Positions 23,597 to 32,470 of a DNA stretch of 64,000 nt are shown piece after piece. Below the pieces are notes generated by a model that was not told where the DNA came from, ran no database searches, and saw nothing but the letters and a program-made list of their open reading frames with translations. Source of the stretch: Polynucleobacter finlandensis (GTDB taxonomy: Bacteria; Pseudomonadota; Gammaproteobacteria; Burkholderiales; Burkholderiaceae); assembly GCF_018881755.1 (NCBI RefSeq), contig NZ_JACVPS010000014.1, positions 1 to 64,000 of the forward strand, written 5' to 3'. The translations under genes were made by a program, and so were the position numbers. Numbering within the stretch: the first letter of the stretch is position 1; the number at the start of each line of letters is the position of its first letter.

Positions 23597-24784
23597 ATGA
23601 ATATTCGTCATCACATTTTTGCGGTAGCTGCTGCTGCAATGTTAACAACCGGCGCTTATGCTGCCGATATCAAAGTTGGTGTTATTGGCCCATTCACAGG
23701 CGGCTCATCCTCAATGGGTGTGAGTATGCGTGATGGCGTGCGTCTTGCTACTCAAGAAATTAATGCTGCTGGCGGTATCAACGGCAACAAGATTGTTTTA
23801 GTAGAGCGTGACGACGAAGCTAAAAACGAGCGCGGCGTACAAATTTCACAAGAGTTGATTAACAACGAAAAAGTTGTTGCTGCTCTCGGTTACATCAACA
23901 CTGGTGTTGCTTTGGCTTCCCAGCGTTTTTTCCAGGATGCAAAAATTCCTGTGATTAATAACGTTGCGACTGGTACTTTGATTACCGGCCAATTTCCCAA
24001 CGCACCTGAGAACTATATCGTTCGTACTTCAGCTGCTGACCGGATTCAAGCCCCAATGATTGCCAAAGAGGCTGTTGAAAAACGTGGCCTGAAAAAGGTA
24101 GCGATTTTGGCTGACTCCACCAACTATGGCCAATTGGGCCGTGAAGACATGGAAAAGGCTTTGAAAACCTACGGCGTAACACCTGTGGCAACTGAAAAGT
24201 TCAATATTGGTGACGTTGATATGACATCACAGTTGCTCAAAGCAAAAAATGCTGGCGCTGATGTGATTTTGACTTACGCAATTGGACCAGAGCTGGCGCA
24301 AATTGCTAACGGTATGGCGAAATTGGGTTGGAAAAAACCAATCATCGGAAGCTGGACCTTGTCTATGGCTAGCTTTATTGATACATCCGGTAAAAATGGT
24401 AACGGCGCAACAATGCCAGAAACATTTATTCAGCAGCCTGCAACTACTCCAAAGCGCAAGGCATTTGTGGATGCTTACCTCAAAGAGTTCAAGCCTAAGA
24501 ATGGCGTTATTGCTTCGCCAGTTTCCGCAGCTCAAGGTTACGATTCTGTTTACATCTTGGCCGCAGCTATTAAACAGGCTGGTGGAACAGAAGGACCAAA
24601 GATCTTGGGAGCTTTGGAGAACTTAAATGCCCCTATTAACGGCGTAGTGATGACTTATAACAAGCCATTCAGCAAAACCAATCACGAAGCAATTGATACA
24701 AAAGATGTGGTGATGGGTGTTGTAGAAAATGGCCGAGTTGAGTTCTTGAATGCTGAAGATGCAACTAAGGGCGCTAAGAAGTAA
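23597..24784 (+). CDS. Branched-chain amino-acid-type ABC transporter, substrate-binding protein
   Basis: The 395-residue protein has a signal peptide (ending YAAD near residue 23) and the Leu/Ile/Val-binding fold: IKVGVIGPFTGGSSSMGVSM, INAAGGINGNKIVLVERDDE and later AILADSTNYGQLGREDMEKA. It captures amino acids or related acids in the periplasm for the permeases encoded downstream. Many family members in Burkholderiales bind aromatic acids or amides, so leucine is not assured. A strong hairpin separates it from livH, which would let it be made in excess of the membrane components. Confidence 0.9.
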   Translation: MNIRHHIFAVAAAAMLTTGAYAADIKVGVIGPFTGGSSSMGVSMRDGVRLATQEINAAGGINGNKIVLVERDDEAKNERGVQISQELINNEKVVAALGYINTGVALASQRFFQDAKIPVINNVATGTLITGQFPNAPENYIVRTSAADRIQAPMIAKEAVEKRGLKKVAILADSTNYGQLGREDMEKALKTYGVTPVATEKFNIGDVDMTSQLLKAKNAGADVILTYAIGPELAQIANGMAKLGWKKPIIGSWTLSMASFIDTSGKNGNGATMPETFIQQPATTPKRKAFVDAYLKEFKPKNGVIASPVSAAQGYDSVYILAAAIKQAGGTEGPKILGALENLNAPINGVVMTYNKPFSKTNHEAIDTKDVVMGVVENGRVEFLNAEDATKGAKK

Positions 24785-24841
24785 TAATGTAGCTTAATAA
24801 ATGGGCTAATTGATGGCCTATTTTGCGCTGCACCATTAGTA

Positions 24842-24876
24842 AAGCAAAACGCCGCCTCTAAAGCGGCGTTTTGCTT
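24842..24876 (+). terminator. Strong intra-operon terminator
   Basis: A perfect 14-bp stem, arms 24842-24855 and 24863-24876, with loop CTCTAAA and a T-rich right arm, lies between the binding-protein gene and livH. It probably stops most transcripts after the binding protein. Confidence 0.75.
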
Positions 24877-24927
24877 ACAATGTCGGATTCTTCAATAAAA
24901 CAGTTTTAGCATTTTTAAGGCAACACC

Positions 24928-25806
24928 ATGGAACTTTTGGCACAGATTCTTTCGAGCGGTATTGCTGTAGGCATGATCTATGCGGTCATCGCTTTTGGTT
25001 TTCAGCTGACATTTTCGACATCAGGTACTTTGAACTTCGGTCAAGGCGAGGCTTTGATGTTGGGAGCCTTAGTTGGTTTGACCTGCGTAGACACTCTTGG
25101 AATGAATTACTGGTTAATGATCCCAGTCGTTTGTTTATTCGGCATGATTCAAGGTGGCTTCGTAGAGCTCATTGGTGTTCGTCCTGCCATCAAAATTAAG
25201 TCAGAGTTTGGTTGGATTATGTCTACGATTGCGCTCGGTATTATTTTTAAGAACGTCGCTGAAAATATTTGGGGGCGTGATGCATTGCCATTCCCATCGC
25301 CATTACCCATGGAGCCAATGACTTTCTTAGGCGCTAATATTCTGCCAATGGAAATTTTGGTCGTGGTAGGTGCCTTAGTCATGATGTTGTTAGTTGAATT
25401 CTTTAACCGTAAAACGATTTACGGTAAAGCAGTGGTTGCCACTGCAAATGATCGCGATGCTGCAGGGCTGATGGGCATCAATACCAGCATGGTGATTACT
25501 TTCTCGTACGCCCTATCTTCCTTGACGGCTGCTTTCGCAGGTGTGTTGATTGCACCATTGACCTTGACAGGTGCAACCATGGGTGGCGCTTTAGGTCTGA
25601 AGGCTTTCGCGGTTGCCATTATTGGCGGCCTCTCTAGCGGTCTCGGAATTATTGTTGGTGGTTTGATTTTGGGAATTGTGGAGACAGCCACTGGCTTCTA
25701 TATTTCTACTGGCTATAAAGATGTACCTGGTTTGATTTTGTTATTGCTCGTACTTGCGTACAAGCCATCAGGTCTCTTTGGTAAATCTGCAATTAAGAAA
25801 GTTTAA
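24928..25806 (+). CDS. livH: LivH-type ABC transporter permease
   Basis: The 292-residue protein has about eight membrane segments and the LivH pattern FGFQLTFSTSGTLNFGQGEA near residues 22-41, the ATANDRDAAGLMGINTSMV coupling loop near 170-190, and the end LLLLVLAYKPSGLFGK. It forms the membrane channel with the LivM part of the next protein. Its stop and the next ATG are at 25804-25808 with overlap, so translation is coupled. Confidence 0.93.
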   Translation: MELLAQILSSGIAVGMIYAVIAFGFQLTFSTSGTLNFGQGEALMLGALVGLTCVDTLGMNYWLMIPVVCLFGMIQGGFVELIGVRPAIKIKSEFGWIMSTIALGIIFKNVAENIWGRDALPFPSPLPMEPMTFLGANILPMEILVVVGALVMMLLVEFFNRKTIYGKAVVATANDRDAAGLMGINTSMVITFSYALSSLTAAFAGVLIAPLTLTGATMGGALGLKAFAVAIIGGLSSGLGIIVGGLILGIVETATGFYISTGYKDVPGLILLLLVLAYKPSGLFGKSAIKKV

Positions 25807-27737
25807 TGATGAAATTGAAGTCTCATATCCCTCTATTAATTGCGATAGTCGGCCTCTTTTGTTTGCCGCTATTTATACATAACCCTTATTACATTCACTT
25901 GGCTGAAACCATTCTGATCTATACCATTTTGTTATTTGGTTTAGATATTGTGGTTGGCTACATTGGGCAGGTTTCCTTAGGCCATGCGGCCTTATTTGGA
26001 ATTGGATCCTATACCGCCGGTGTTTTATTCATCCATTTTGGATTTCCTGTTTGGGCGACTATTCCAGCTTCCATCATCGTGACGGCATTCTTCGGCGGTA
26101 TTTTGGCTTTGCCGGCATTGAAGGTTATCGGACCATACCTGGCGATGGTGACCTTGGCATTTGGAACCATTGCGCAAATTCTCATTAATGAGATGACTTG
26201 GTTAACCGAGGGCCCTCTAGGCATCAAATTACCAAAACCTCAGCTCATGGGTGCACCTATGACAGAGGCTGAGTTCTTTTGGGTAGTTGCTGCGATCATG
26301 ATTCTGGCTTTGATTGTGGTTGATCGTTTCGTTAAATCACAAATGGGTCGTGCATTTGAAGCGTTGCGCGACAGCCCAGTGGCTTGCGACTGTATGGGCG
26401 TATCTGTTTATCGTTTTAAGGTGATTGCATTTGTGATTAGCGCTGGCTTTGCTGGATTGGCTGGTTGTTTATATGCTTATTCAGAGCAGTACATCTCACC
26501 AAATACCTATAACAATGAGTTAGCCGTACTCTTCTTGCTCGGCATCATCATGGGCGGACGTAAGTCACGCTTGGGTGCAGTTATTGGCGCTGCAATTATT
26601 GTGCTACTACCAAAACTCCTGGATGACATCAATCTATTCCGTATCGTTGCTTCGATTATTGCGATCGTTGTGGTGGTTGGTGCTGCGATGGCCTTATCTA
26701 AGAAAGTCACTACTGCACGTCGAGTTGCAGTTCCTTTGGCTGGTGTTGTAGGCTTGGCCGTGTTCTCGTTCTGGCTCAATAGTATTGCCGACTGGCGTTT
26801 GAGTATCTTTGGCTTCATGATTTTGTTAGTGGTGTACTACTTGCAGAACGGTATTGTTGGCTTTGCCAAGAGCTTCTATCAGTCAATCGCGGGTAAAGCT
26901 AAAACAACCCGCGGTGAGGTTGCTGAAGAGGTGGATGATTCCATCAGCTTTATTAGTGCTGTAGCCAACCAAAACACTGGCGCTGAACTTCTCAAGGTAG
27001 AGTCCCTGTTGATGCAGTTTGGTGGCTTAAAAGCACTGAACAATGTAGACCTCAGCATTAAGCGTGGCACCATTCATGGTCTGATTGGGCCTAACGGCTC
27101 TGGTAAGAGCACCATGATGAACGTGCTGACTGGTATTTACGTTCCTACGGCTGGTAGCGTTCTGTATGCTGGCGAGAGCGTAGTTGGTAAGACATCTTCT
27201 GATATTGCTTTATCAGGCATTGCTCGTACCTTCCAAAACGTACAGCTCTTTGGCGAGATGACTGCAATCCAAAATATTTTGGTTGGTTTGCATCACACCT
27301 TCCAATCCAATATGGTGGAGATTGCTCTCCATTTGCCGCGTTACATGAAAGAAGAAGCAGAGGCACACGCTCGCGCCTTAGCACTCTTGAAATTCGTTGG
27401 CCTTGAGGATTTGGCTAATGAAGAAGCGCGTAACTTGCCTTACGGTAAGCAACGCCTTTTAGAGATTGCTCGTGCATTGGCGCTCGATCCAGAATTACTC
27501 TTATTGGATGAGCCTGCGGCCGGCCTGACAGCTCCGGATATTAAAGAGCTGTTGCGCATTATTCGTAAGATCCGCGATAGCGGCATTACCTTCATCTTGA
27601 TTGAACATCACATGGATGTGGTGATGTCAGTTTGCGATACCGTTTCTGTATTGGATTTCGGTCAGAAGATTGCGGAAGGTAAGCCAGCTGAAGTTCAGGC
27701 AGACGAGAAGGTGATTCATGCCTACTTGGGTACTTAA
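25806..27737 (+). CDS. Fused LivM permease-LivG ATPase
   Basis: The 643-residue protein joins two normally separate subunits. Residues 1 to about 345 are LivM: IGQVSLGHAALFGIGSYTAG near 55-74, the coupling loop with EALRDSPVACDCMGV near 193-207, and about ten spans. After a linker rich in Glu/Asp (about 345-390) a complete LivG ATPase follows: Walker A GPNGSGKST near 427, the YGKQRLLEIARAL signature, Walker B LLLLDEPAAGLT and the switch His in IEHHMDVV. The frame is uninterrupted, so this is a true fusion, not an assembly artefact of two frames. It pairs with LivH and LivF. Confidence 0.93.
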   Translation: MMKLKSHIPLLIAIVGLFCLPLFIHNPYYIHLAETILIYTILLFGLDIVVGYIGQVSLGHAALFGIGSYTAGVLFIHFGFPVWATIPASIIVTAFFGGILALPALKVIGPYLAMVTLAFGTIAQILINEMTWLTEGPLGIKLPKPQLMGAPMTEAEFFWVVAAIMILALIVVDRFVKSQMGRAFEALRDSPVACDCMGVSVYRFKVIAFVISAGFAGLAGCLYAYSEQYISPNTYNNELAVLFLLGIIMGGRKSRLGAVIGAAIIVLLPKLLDDINLFRIVASIIAIVVVVGAAMALSKKVTTARRVAVPLAGVVGLAVFSFWLNSIADWRLSIFGFMILLVVYYLQNGIVGFAKSFYQSIAGKAKTTRGEVAEEVDDSISFISAVANQNTGAELLKVESLLMQFGGLKALNNVDLSIKRGTIHGLIGPNGSGKSTMMNVLTGIYVPTAGSVLYAGESVVGKTSSDIALSGIARTFQNVQLFGEMTAIQNILVGLHHTFQSNMVEIALHLPRYMKEEAEAHARALALLKFVGLEDLANEEARNLPYGKQRLLEIARALALDPELLLLDEPAAGLTAPDIKELLRIIRKIRDSGITFILIEHHMDVVMSVCDTVSVLDFGQKIAEGKPAEVQADEKVIHAYLGT

Positions 27738-27768
27738 TCACTAGAACCATATTGAATCGGTAAATACC

Positions 27769-28497
27769 ATGTTATCTATTAAGAATCTTGAAGCAGGCTA
27801 CGGAAAAGTAAAAGTTCTACACGGCATCAGCATTGATGTGCCTAAAGGACAAGTGATTACTTTGATCGGATCTAACGGCGCCGGCAAAACTACCACCATG
27901 CGTGCCATCACTGGCATGATCAAACCCACTGGCGGTGAAGTCACCTTGGGCGGTGAAAAAATTGATGGTTACGACTCTCATAAAATCGCGCGCCTAGGTT
28001 TGGCTCACAGCCCTGAAGGCCGTCGAGTGTTTACAACGATGTCAGTCAATGACAATCTTCTCTTGGGTGCTTTTCCACGTTTTACTGGTAGCCGCCCTAA
28101 AGGCGATATCAAGAATGACTTGGAGCACGCTTTAGAAATGTTCCCTCGCTTGAAAGAGCGTCGCAATCAATTGGCAGGTACTTTGTCTGGCGGTGAGCAA
28201 CAGATGTTGGCGATGGCTCGTGCCGTGATGCTCAATCCAGAAATTATTTTGCTAGATGAGCCATCGATGGGCTTGGCTCCCATTTTGGTTGAGGAAGTAT
28301 TTAGAATTATTTCTAATCTGAAATCCCGTGGCGTCACCATGTTGTTGGTTGAGCAGTTTGCAGCCGCAGCTCTTAAAGTGGCTGATTATGGCTACGTATT
28401 GGAGAACGGCAAGATTGCTACTCATGGCCCAGCTAGCAAGCTTCAGGATGATCCTGCTGTGAGGGCTGCATACTTAGGCGGTGCTGGCGGTCATTAA
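27769..28497 (+). CDS. livF: LivF-type ABC transporter ATPase
   Basis: The 242-residue ATPase has Walker A GSNGAGKTT, the signature LSGGEQQMLAMARA, Walker B IILLDEPSMGLAP and the LivF-specific LAHSPEGRRVFTTMSVNDNL region. It dimerises with the LivG part of the fused protein to power uptake. It begins 31 bases after the fusion gene and the operon ends at the hairpin at 28519. Confidence 0.94.
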   Translation: MLSIKNLEAGYGKVKVLHGISIDVPKGQVITLIGSNGAGKTTTMRAITGMIKPTGGEVTLGGEKIDGYDSHKIARLGLAHSPEGRRVFTTMSVNDNLLLGAFPRFTGSRPKGDIKNDLEHALEMFPRLKERRNQLAGTLSGGEQQMLAMARAVMLNPEIILLDEPSMGLAPILVEEVFRIISNLKSRGVTMLLVEQFAAAALKVADYGYVLENGKIATHGPASKLQDDPAVRAAYLGGAGGH

Positions 28498-28518
28498 TTG
28501 ATCACCGCAGTCAGCAAT

Positions 28519-28544
28519 AAAAAGCCCTCAGTTGAGGGCTTTTT
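28519..28544 (+). terminator. Rho-independent terminator after livF
   Basis: AAAAAGCCCTC and its complement with a run of Ts form a compact stem 22 bases after the livF stop. The A-run on the left arm lets it work for the convergent gene too. Confidence 0.8.
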
Positions 28545-28562
28545 CTATTGTGGGGGCGACCT

Positions 28563-29105
28563 CTAGTTTTGCATCAACTTCAATGCCTCACGTATCAGGA
28601 GTGCGCGATACCCCATATAGATCGCAACGGCAACAAAGCCAATTAAAAATATCCTCGGGATCCAGGCACCCTCCATCACCAGTTCGGTGTTGAGAAGCCC
28701 AATAGCAACTGCCAAAAAGAAAAGCGCACCTAATCCTGCGATCAACCAGTTTTCATTACCGCTGACTTGCTGGGTCTTATTGGAATACGCTAATACTTGA
28801 AAGACATTGTTTTTGGGGTATCCAGCAACAGTTACCAGATCGCCCTCGTGAATCTTCATTGGTGATGAGAACTTGGCTTCTATTGCCCGATCACCTAAAT
28901 TGAATTTAGAGACATAGAAGCGTTGGTAGTAAACGGAGGAGTGATCGTGGGTTGGTTTTTCAGGATTCACATATTCCAAAAGCTCATTATTGAGTTTGCT
29001 CACTGTGCCAGTGATAGCGGTAACGGGGTTGGATAAGAAGGACATCAGCAAGACTCCTGGTAGGCTGCATGCAATGATCAGTATGGACTTGGTCAGTCGT
29101 TTCAT
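28563..29105 (-). CDS. Membrane protein of unknown function (180 aa)
   Basis: I do not recognise the family. The N-terminus has a signal-like or first membrane segment (about 8-28). A central polar domain of about 100 residues follows, containing HDHSSVYYQRFYVSKF and HEGDLVTVAGYPKNNVF, a beta-rich layout like small OB-fold domains. Two further membrane segments lie near 120-140 and 150-170. The polar domain probably faces the periplasm. It is divergent from the four-span protein at 29166 and convergent with livF. Confidence 0.6.
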   Translation of the reverse strand: MKRLTKSILIIACSLPGVLLMSFLSNPVTAITGTVSKLNNELLEYVNPEKPTHDHSSVYYQRFYVSKFNLGDRAIEAKFSSPMKIHEGDLVTVAGYPKNNVFQVLAYSNKTQQVSGNENWLIAGLGALFFLAVAIGLLNTELVMEGAWIPRIFLIGFVAVAIYMGYRALLIREALKLMQN

Positions 29106-29165
29106 GGATTTATTGTATCGCCAGAAGGTGTATGCTCATATGAGGATAGAGATAGGAATCAGCAA

Positions 29166-29690
29166 ATGAATATGACCCACTACATGCAGTTGTTGGCAGA
29201 CAATCAGCCTTGGAATCTGATGCTGTTTATGGCTATTCCGATTGTCTTGGCTGAAACCCTAGCAATCACCGAGTTATACGTACTGTTTACACGCAAGTTT
29301 GATGGTCTGATTTGGAATATCAACCGCATTGCTGGCACCACTGTGGGAATTTACTTTATTGGGATCATTGTTTATCTGATGACAACAGCGGTCATTCCGA
29401 TTACCAAAGCGGGTGAGTGGAGAACGGTGATTGATGTCATTGCAGTGGGAAGCTATTTAATTGGCGGCTTGCCACTTATCTGGATTGCGCTTCAGGAATT
29501 CGGTTTAGTAAATCAGGGAATGAATCGCGAAGGGAAGTTGAAGATTCATGCTATTTGTGTGGCGCTCTTCTTGGTGTTTGGACACATTGCGATGATCAGC
29601 GGCATGTTGGATCCTGGCCTCTTGGGGTATCAGCCTGCACACACTATGGAAATGCCAGATGCCGAGATGCCTGTATCGCACCAGCATTAA
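29166..29690 (+). CDS. Four-span membrane protein with His/Met-rich tail (DUF6803-like)
   Basis: The 174-residue protein has four or five hydrophobic segments, starting LMLFMAIPIVLAETLAITEL, and ends in a tail HTMEMPDAEMPVSHQH that contains three His and three Met. Such a tail often binds copper or iron. I recall a DUF6803 family of this shape, but the match is not certain. It lies next to the Fur-box-controlled flavoprotein operon on the opposite strand (stops 10 bases apart), which fits a metal-related role. Function is not established. Confidence 0.62.
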   Translation: MNMTHYMQLLADNQPWNLMLFMAIPIVLAETLAITELYVLFTRKFDGLIWNINRIAGTTVGIYFIGIIVYLMTTAVIPITKAGEWRTVIDVIAVGSYLIGGLPLIWIALQEFGLVNQGMNREGKLKIHAICVALFLVFGHIAMISGMLDPGLLGYQPAHTMEMPDAEMPVSHQH

Positions 29691-29700
29691 TGCTGACCCA

Positions 29701-30123
29701 CTATATTGGGCGCGGTTTTAGTTGGGCAAGTACGCCATGCACAATGAAGGTCGCGAAAAATAGCAGCCCAACTATCCAGTGGGTGATGATGACCTCATCA
29801 CGTGTCTCTGCGGGGCCGTAATATAGCAAGGCTCCCGATATTAAAAGGATGGCTAGAAATCCAAGCTGGCTAAGACCGCTTACCATCTTACGTTTTGCTT
29901 TGAGGCCAGCTTTCAGGTGAAAGGGCAGAACAGATCCTAGTGCAAGCGTCGCGAGTATGGCGGTTATGCCATGCCAGGCGAGTACAGAGTGTATTCCTAG
30001 CCACTCTTTTTGCAATGAGAATTGATGACCCATCAAGTAGGCAGTACCTGAGAGGGAGCAAGCTAACATACTTGATAAAGCAAACCATCTTTGCCAGCCA
30101 GGCATTTTTCCCAGACGACTCAT
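29701..30123 (-). CDS. Cytochrome b561-like small membrane protein (140 aa)
   Basis: Four hydrophobic segments are visible, with histidines placed inside or at the ends of them: LMGHQFSLQK, LGIHSVLAWHGI, VLPFHLKAG, IITHWIVGL and FIVHGVLAQ. Paired membrane histidines are typical of b-type haem ligands. It overlaps the end of apbE by four bases, so it is the last gene of the outer-membrane protein/FMN-protein/ApbE operon. A haem-bearing membrane electron carrier that feeds the exported flavoprotein would fit. Haem binding is inferred. Confidence 0.6.
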   Translation of the reverse strand: MSRLGKMPGWQRWFALSSMLACSLSGTAYLMGHQFSLQKEWLGIHSVLAWHGITAILATLALGSVLPFHLKAGLKAKRKMVSGLSQLGFLAILLISGALLYYGPAETRDEVIITHWIVGLLFFATFIVHGVLAQLKPRPI

Positions 30124-30938
30124 GCTGCAATCCTGATGGCTTGTGCCGAGAAATGGTCAAAGCAGGGATGATCCGTTTGACCCGATATTGCTAAGACTTT
30201 AGTAAGGGCATCCGCATAGATGCACTCGTTGGCGATGACGGAATATGATCCCGAGAAGTCAATATGTTCCTGAGTGAATGGATTGATGACATAACTCATG
30301 GACTGTTGTTGACGTTTAGAAAAATATAAGCTGGATGTCGCTATTGCGCCATGTTCGAGTGTCCCAATATGAATCAGTTCTGAGGGCGCTGCAGGGTTGC
30401 GAATTTGAATGGCTTGAGCTTCGCTACCAAAGACACGTAGATCTCCACCAGCATTGACACAGCCTGATTCGATACCATCTGATAGCAGACTGCTAATAGC
30501 AATATCTACTGCAAAGCCTTTAGCAATTCCACCAAGGTCTAGGCAAAGCGGTTTTAAAGAAAATACGGTATGTGCATTTACAAATTGAAGATCTTCAATT
30601 CCGCCGAATTGATGTTGTTCTAAATCTAGATTGTTTGGCAGCAAACCGGCAGCCACCAAGCGATGACCGATGCCGCAGTTAAATAAACCATGGGAATGAT
30701 CGTAAATCTCACTTGCCACCCTGAGGACATCAGCTGTCCATGGATGAATTTCGATTTTCTGTAGATGCGACTGTGCATTGATTTTGGAGAGCTCACTTTG
30801 TGGGTTATGAAATCCCATCAAGTCTTGGACATTTTTTATAGCGGCGAAGGCTTTATCAATGGCGCGCTCTGGAGAGAGGCATGCTGTATGAATCGAGATC
30901 TCTACAAACGTTCCTAGTAGGGGCTTACAACGGATCAT
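30120..30938 (-). CDS. apbE: ApbE-like FAD:protein FMN transferase
   Basis: The 272-residue protein matches ApbE: LLGTFVEISIH at the start, CLDLGGIAKGFAVDIA and CVNAGGDLRVFG in the centre, and DALTKVLAI near the end. ApbE attaches FMN to a Thr of target proteins, here probably the FMN-binding protein encoded just upstream (ATGA overlap). Unusually, the conserved domain begins at the first codons, with no signal peptide or lipobox. The enzyme may thus act in the cytoplasm, or its export may be unusual. It is shorter than typical ApbE (about 300-350). Confidence 0.85.
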   Translation of the reverse strand: MIRCKPLLGTFVEISIHTACLSPERAIDKAFAAIKNVQDLMGFHNPQSELSKINAQSHLQKIEIHPWTADVLRVASEIYDHSHGLFNCGIGHRLVAAGLLPNNLDLEQHQFGGIEDLQFVNAHTVFSLKPLCLDLGGIAKGFAVDIAISSLLSDGIESGCVNAGGDLRVFGSEAQAIQIRNPAAPSELIHIGTLEHGAIATSSLYFSKRQQQSMSYVINPFTQEHIDFSGSYSVIANECIYADALTKVLAISGQTDHPCFDHFSAQAIRIAA

Positions 30939-31477
30939 TTGCTATGAGCTTGCTTAAGCGCTAAGTCATATAGGGTGACAACCCGTTTCACACCATCTGT
31001 TATATGTTTGCAAGATAAGGTGGCGCCACCAATATTTTGAATATCTTGATTGAGTTTGATCGCGTCGCTCGCAGTTTTTCCAACAAATTGCTTGCGCCAG
31101 TTCGCTTCAGCCACTTCGTAGCCGTAGGACTCCACATACTCCAGGATCTCGATGCTTTGCAGGCTTCCAGTGGGGCTTAGCCCCACTGCATAGGTAATCA
31201 TCTCGTGCTTGCCAACCACTTCATCAACGATGAACCAACTTCCATCAGATGCCTTCCAAATACGTTCACCTTGAAATGGATGGCGAATACTTGAGGCGCT
31301 GCGCATTTTATCTTGTAGATCTCCCGTAATCAGAATGGGAGCCTTAGTTAACACCTTATTTGGGAAAATGATTTTTTGTGCCTGCTCGATAGAGACGTAG
31401 ATCTTTGCCTGTGCAACGATGGGCGCTGAGGTCATCGCTAGGCCCGCAATGACAAAGGGGTTGGGTTTCCAATTCAT
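30935..31477 (-). CDS. Exported FMN-binding domain protein, ApbE substrate
   Basis: The 180-residue protein has a signal peptide (ending IVAQA near residue 24) and an FMN-binding domain. The flavinylation motif NIGGATLSCKHITDGVKRVV is at residues 148-167, with Thr153 as the probable acceptor of FMN by phosphoester linkage. Such proteins carry electrons across the envelope. It is encoded directly before apbE and after an outer-membrane protein, and the operon has Fur-box-like sites. Reduction of ferric iron or delivery of electrons to an outer-membrane step is a reasonable inference. Confidence 0.8.
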   Translation of the reverse strand: MNWKPNPFVIAGLAMTSAPIVAQAKIYVSIEQAQKIIFPNKVLTKAPILITGDLQDKMRSASSIRHPFQGERIWKASDGSWFIVDEVVGKHEMITYAVGLSPTGSLQSIEILEYVESYGYEVAEANWRKQFVGKTASDAIKLNQDIQNIGGATLSCKHITDGVKRVVTLYDLALKQAHSK

Positions 31478-31491
31478 AATGATCTGATCGT

Positions 31492-32406
31492 TTAGTTCAG
31501 TGGAAAGCCAACTTTGACGATGAATTCATTGACTGAGTGGCTATCCCATACGCGGGCGTTTGAGCATTCTGCTTCTCCACCGCCCATACAAGTACCACCT
31601 TTGAGTTGATAGCGCCAAGCCCCCGTTACCCACCAGTCTTTGGCTGCATAGTGTATATTGGGCCCAACAAAAGTAGCTCTTTGGACTTGATTGCGTAAAT
31701 TCAATTCAGAGTAGTCGTTGTGAAAGCGGGCTTCAACGCCGGCTGACCACTTCGGTGCGAAGCGATAGCTTGCGCCCACCAAGAAATCCATCATGGATTC
31801 AGGTACGTTGCCATTCTCGATAAATTTGAGGCGCTCATTGGCTACTACTACGTTGCCCGCTAATATCAATCGATCATCAATGAAATTCGATTGCAATAAC
31901 AGTCTCGCCTCAATCTCATCTTTATTTCTACCCCAAGTTGGTTCCAAATACAGGCCGACTCCAACTGGTGATGTGACTGGGTTGGTAATTCGGTAGATAG
32001 CTTCTAATGAGCCTCCCTCAATGCCGCTCTTTCGGTACGCAGTGCTAGGGTCGTGACTAGAGGGCACGCCGTACCCTCCTGTGCAAGTTGGGGTGTCACC
32101 ACACGCTTCTGGATTCGTATAGTTTTGATTTGCATTGGTGTAATAAGAATTGATATAGCCAGCCACCTGCAAATCATTTGTTAAGCCATATTCCAGCTCT
32201 GTTCTGGCTGTCCATGCGTCATAAGTGCCAGAGGATTGCTGCTGATTGAGTTGTAGCCTTTGCTCAAACTCCAGCTTTCCTTTAGGTTGAAGATCTAATG
32301 TATATAACCACCCAAATACGCCTTCACCGGCGTGGGCGAAGGAGAAATGAAGTGCTGTAGCCAAGAGGATGCAAAAAGCAATGAGTCTTTTAATAGTCAA
32401 TTTCAT
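31492..32406 (-). CDS. Outer-membrane protein, DUF6662-like
   Basis: From ATG 32406 the protein has 304 residues. A signal peptide (ending FAHA near 25) is followed by a beta-rich body of about 280 residues with alternating hydrophobic strands (LEFEQRLQLNQQQ, WTARTELEYGLT, SVNEFIVKVGFPLN), as in small outer-membrane barrels. The longer upstream frame overlaps the Fur-box-like sites, so the internal ATG is the likely start. A Cys pair (CGDTPTC) sits in a loop. It is the first gene of the operon with the FMN-binding protein and ApbE. A DUF6662 assignment is from memory. Confidence 0.7.
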   Translation of the reverse strand: MKLTIKRLIAFCILLATALHFSFAHAGEGVFGWLYTLDLQPKGKLEFEQRLQLNQQQSSGTYDAWTARTELEYGLTNDLQVAGYINSYYTNANQNYTNPEACGDTPTCTGGYGVPSSHDPSTAYRKSGIEGGSLEAIYRITNPVTSPVGVGLYLEPTWGRNKDEIEARLLLQSNFIDDRLILAGNVVVANERLKFIENGNVPESMMDFLVGASYRFAPKWSAGVEARFHNDYSELNLRNQVQRATFVGPNIHYAAKDWWVTGAWRYQLKGGTCMGGGEAECSNARVWDSHSVNEFIVKVGFPLN

Positions 32407-32440
32407 AGTTCCGTGTTGATGGTTGGTGGATAAATGTAAA

Positions 32441-32455
32441 TGAGAATGATTCTTA
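32441..32455. promoter_or_regulatory. Fur-box-like site 1
   Basis: TGAGAATGATTCTTA fits the 7-1-7 inverted-repeat model of Fur operators. It lies 35 bases upstream of the outer-membrane protein start, where it would overlap the promoter. Confidence 0.7.
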
Positions 32456-32470
32456 ATATACAATATTAAA

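Noticed and set aside
25806..27737. Treating the LivM-LivG fusion as two genes joined by a sequencing error
   Set aside because: The frame is continuous through a plausible charged linker and both domains are complete; no stop or start signal lies at the junction.
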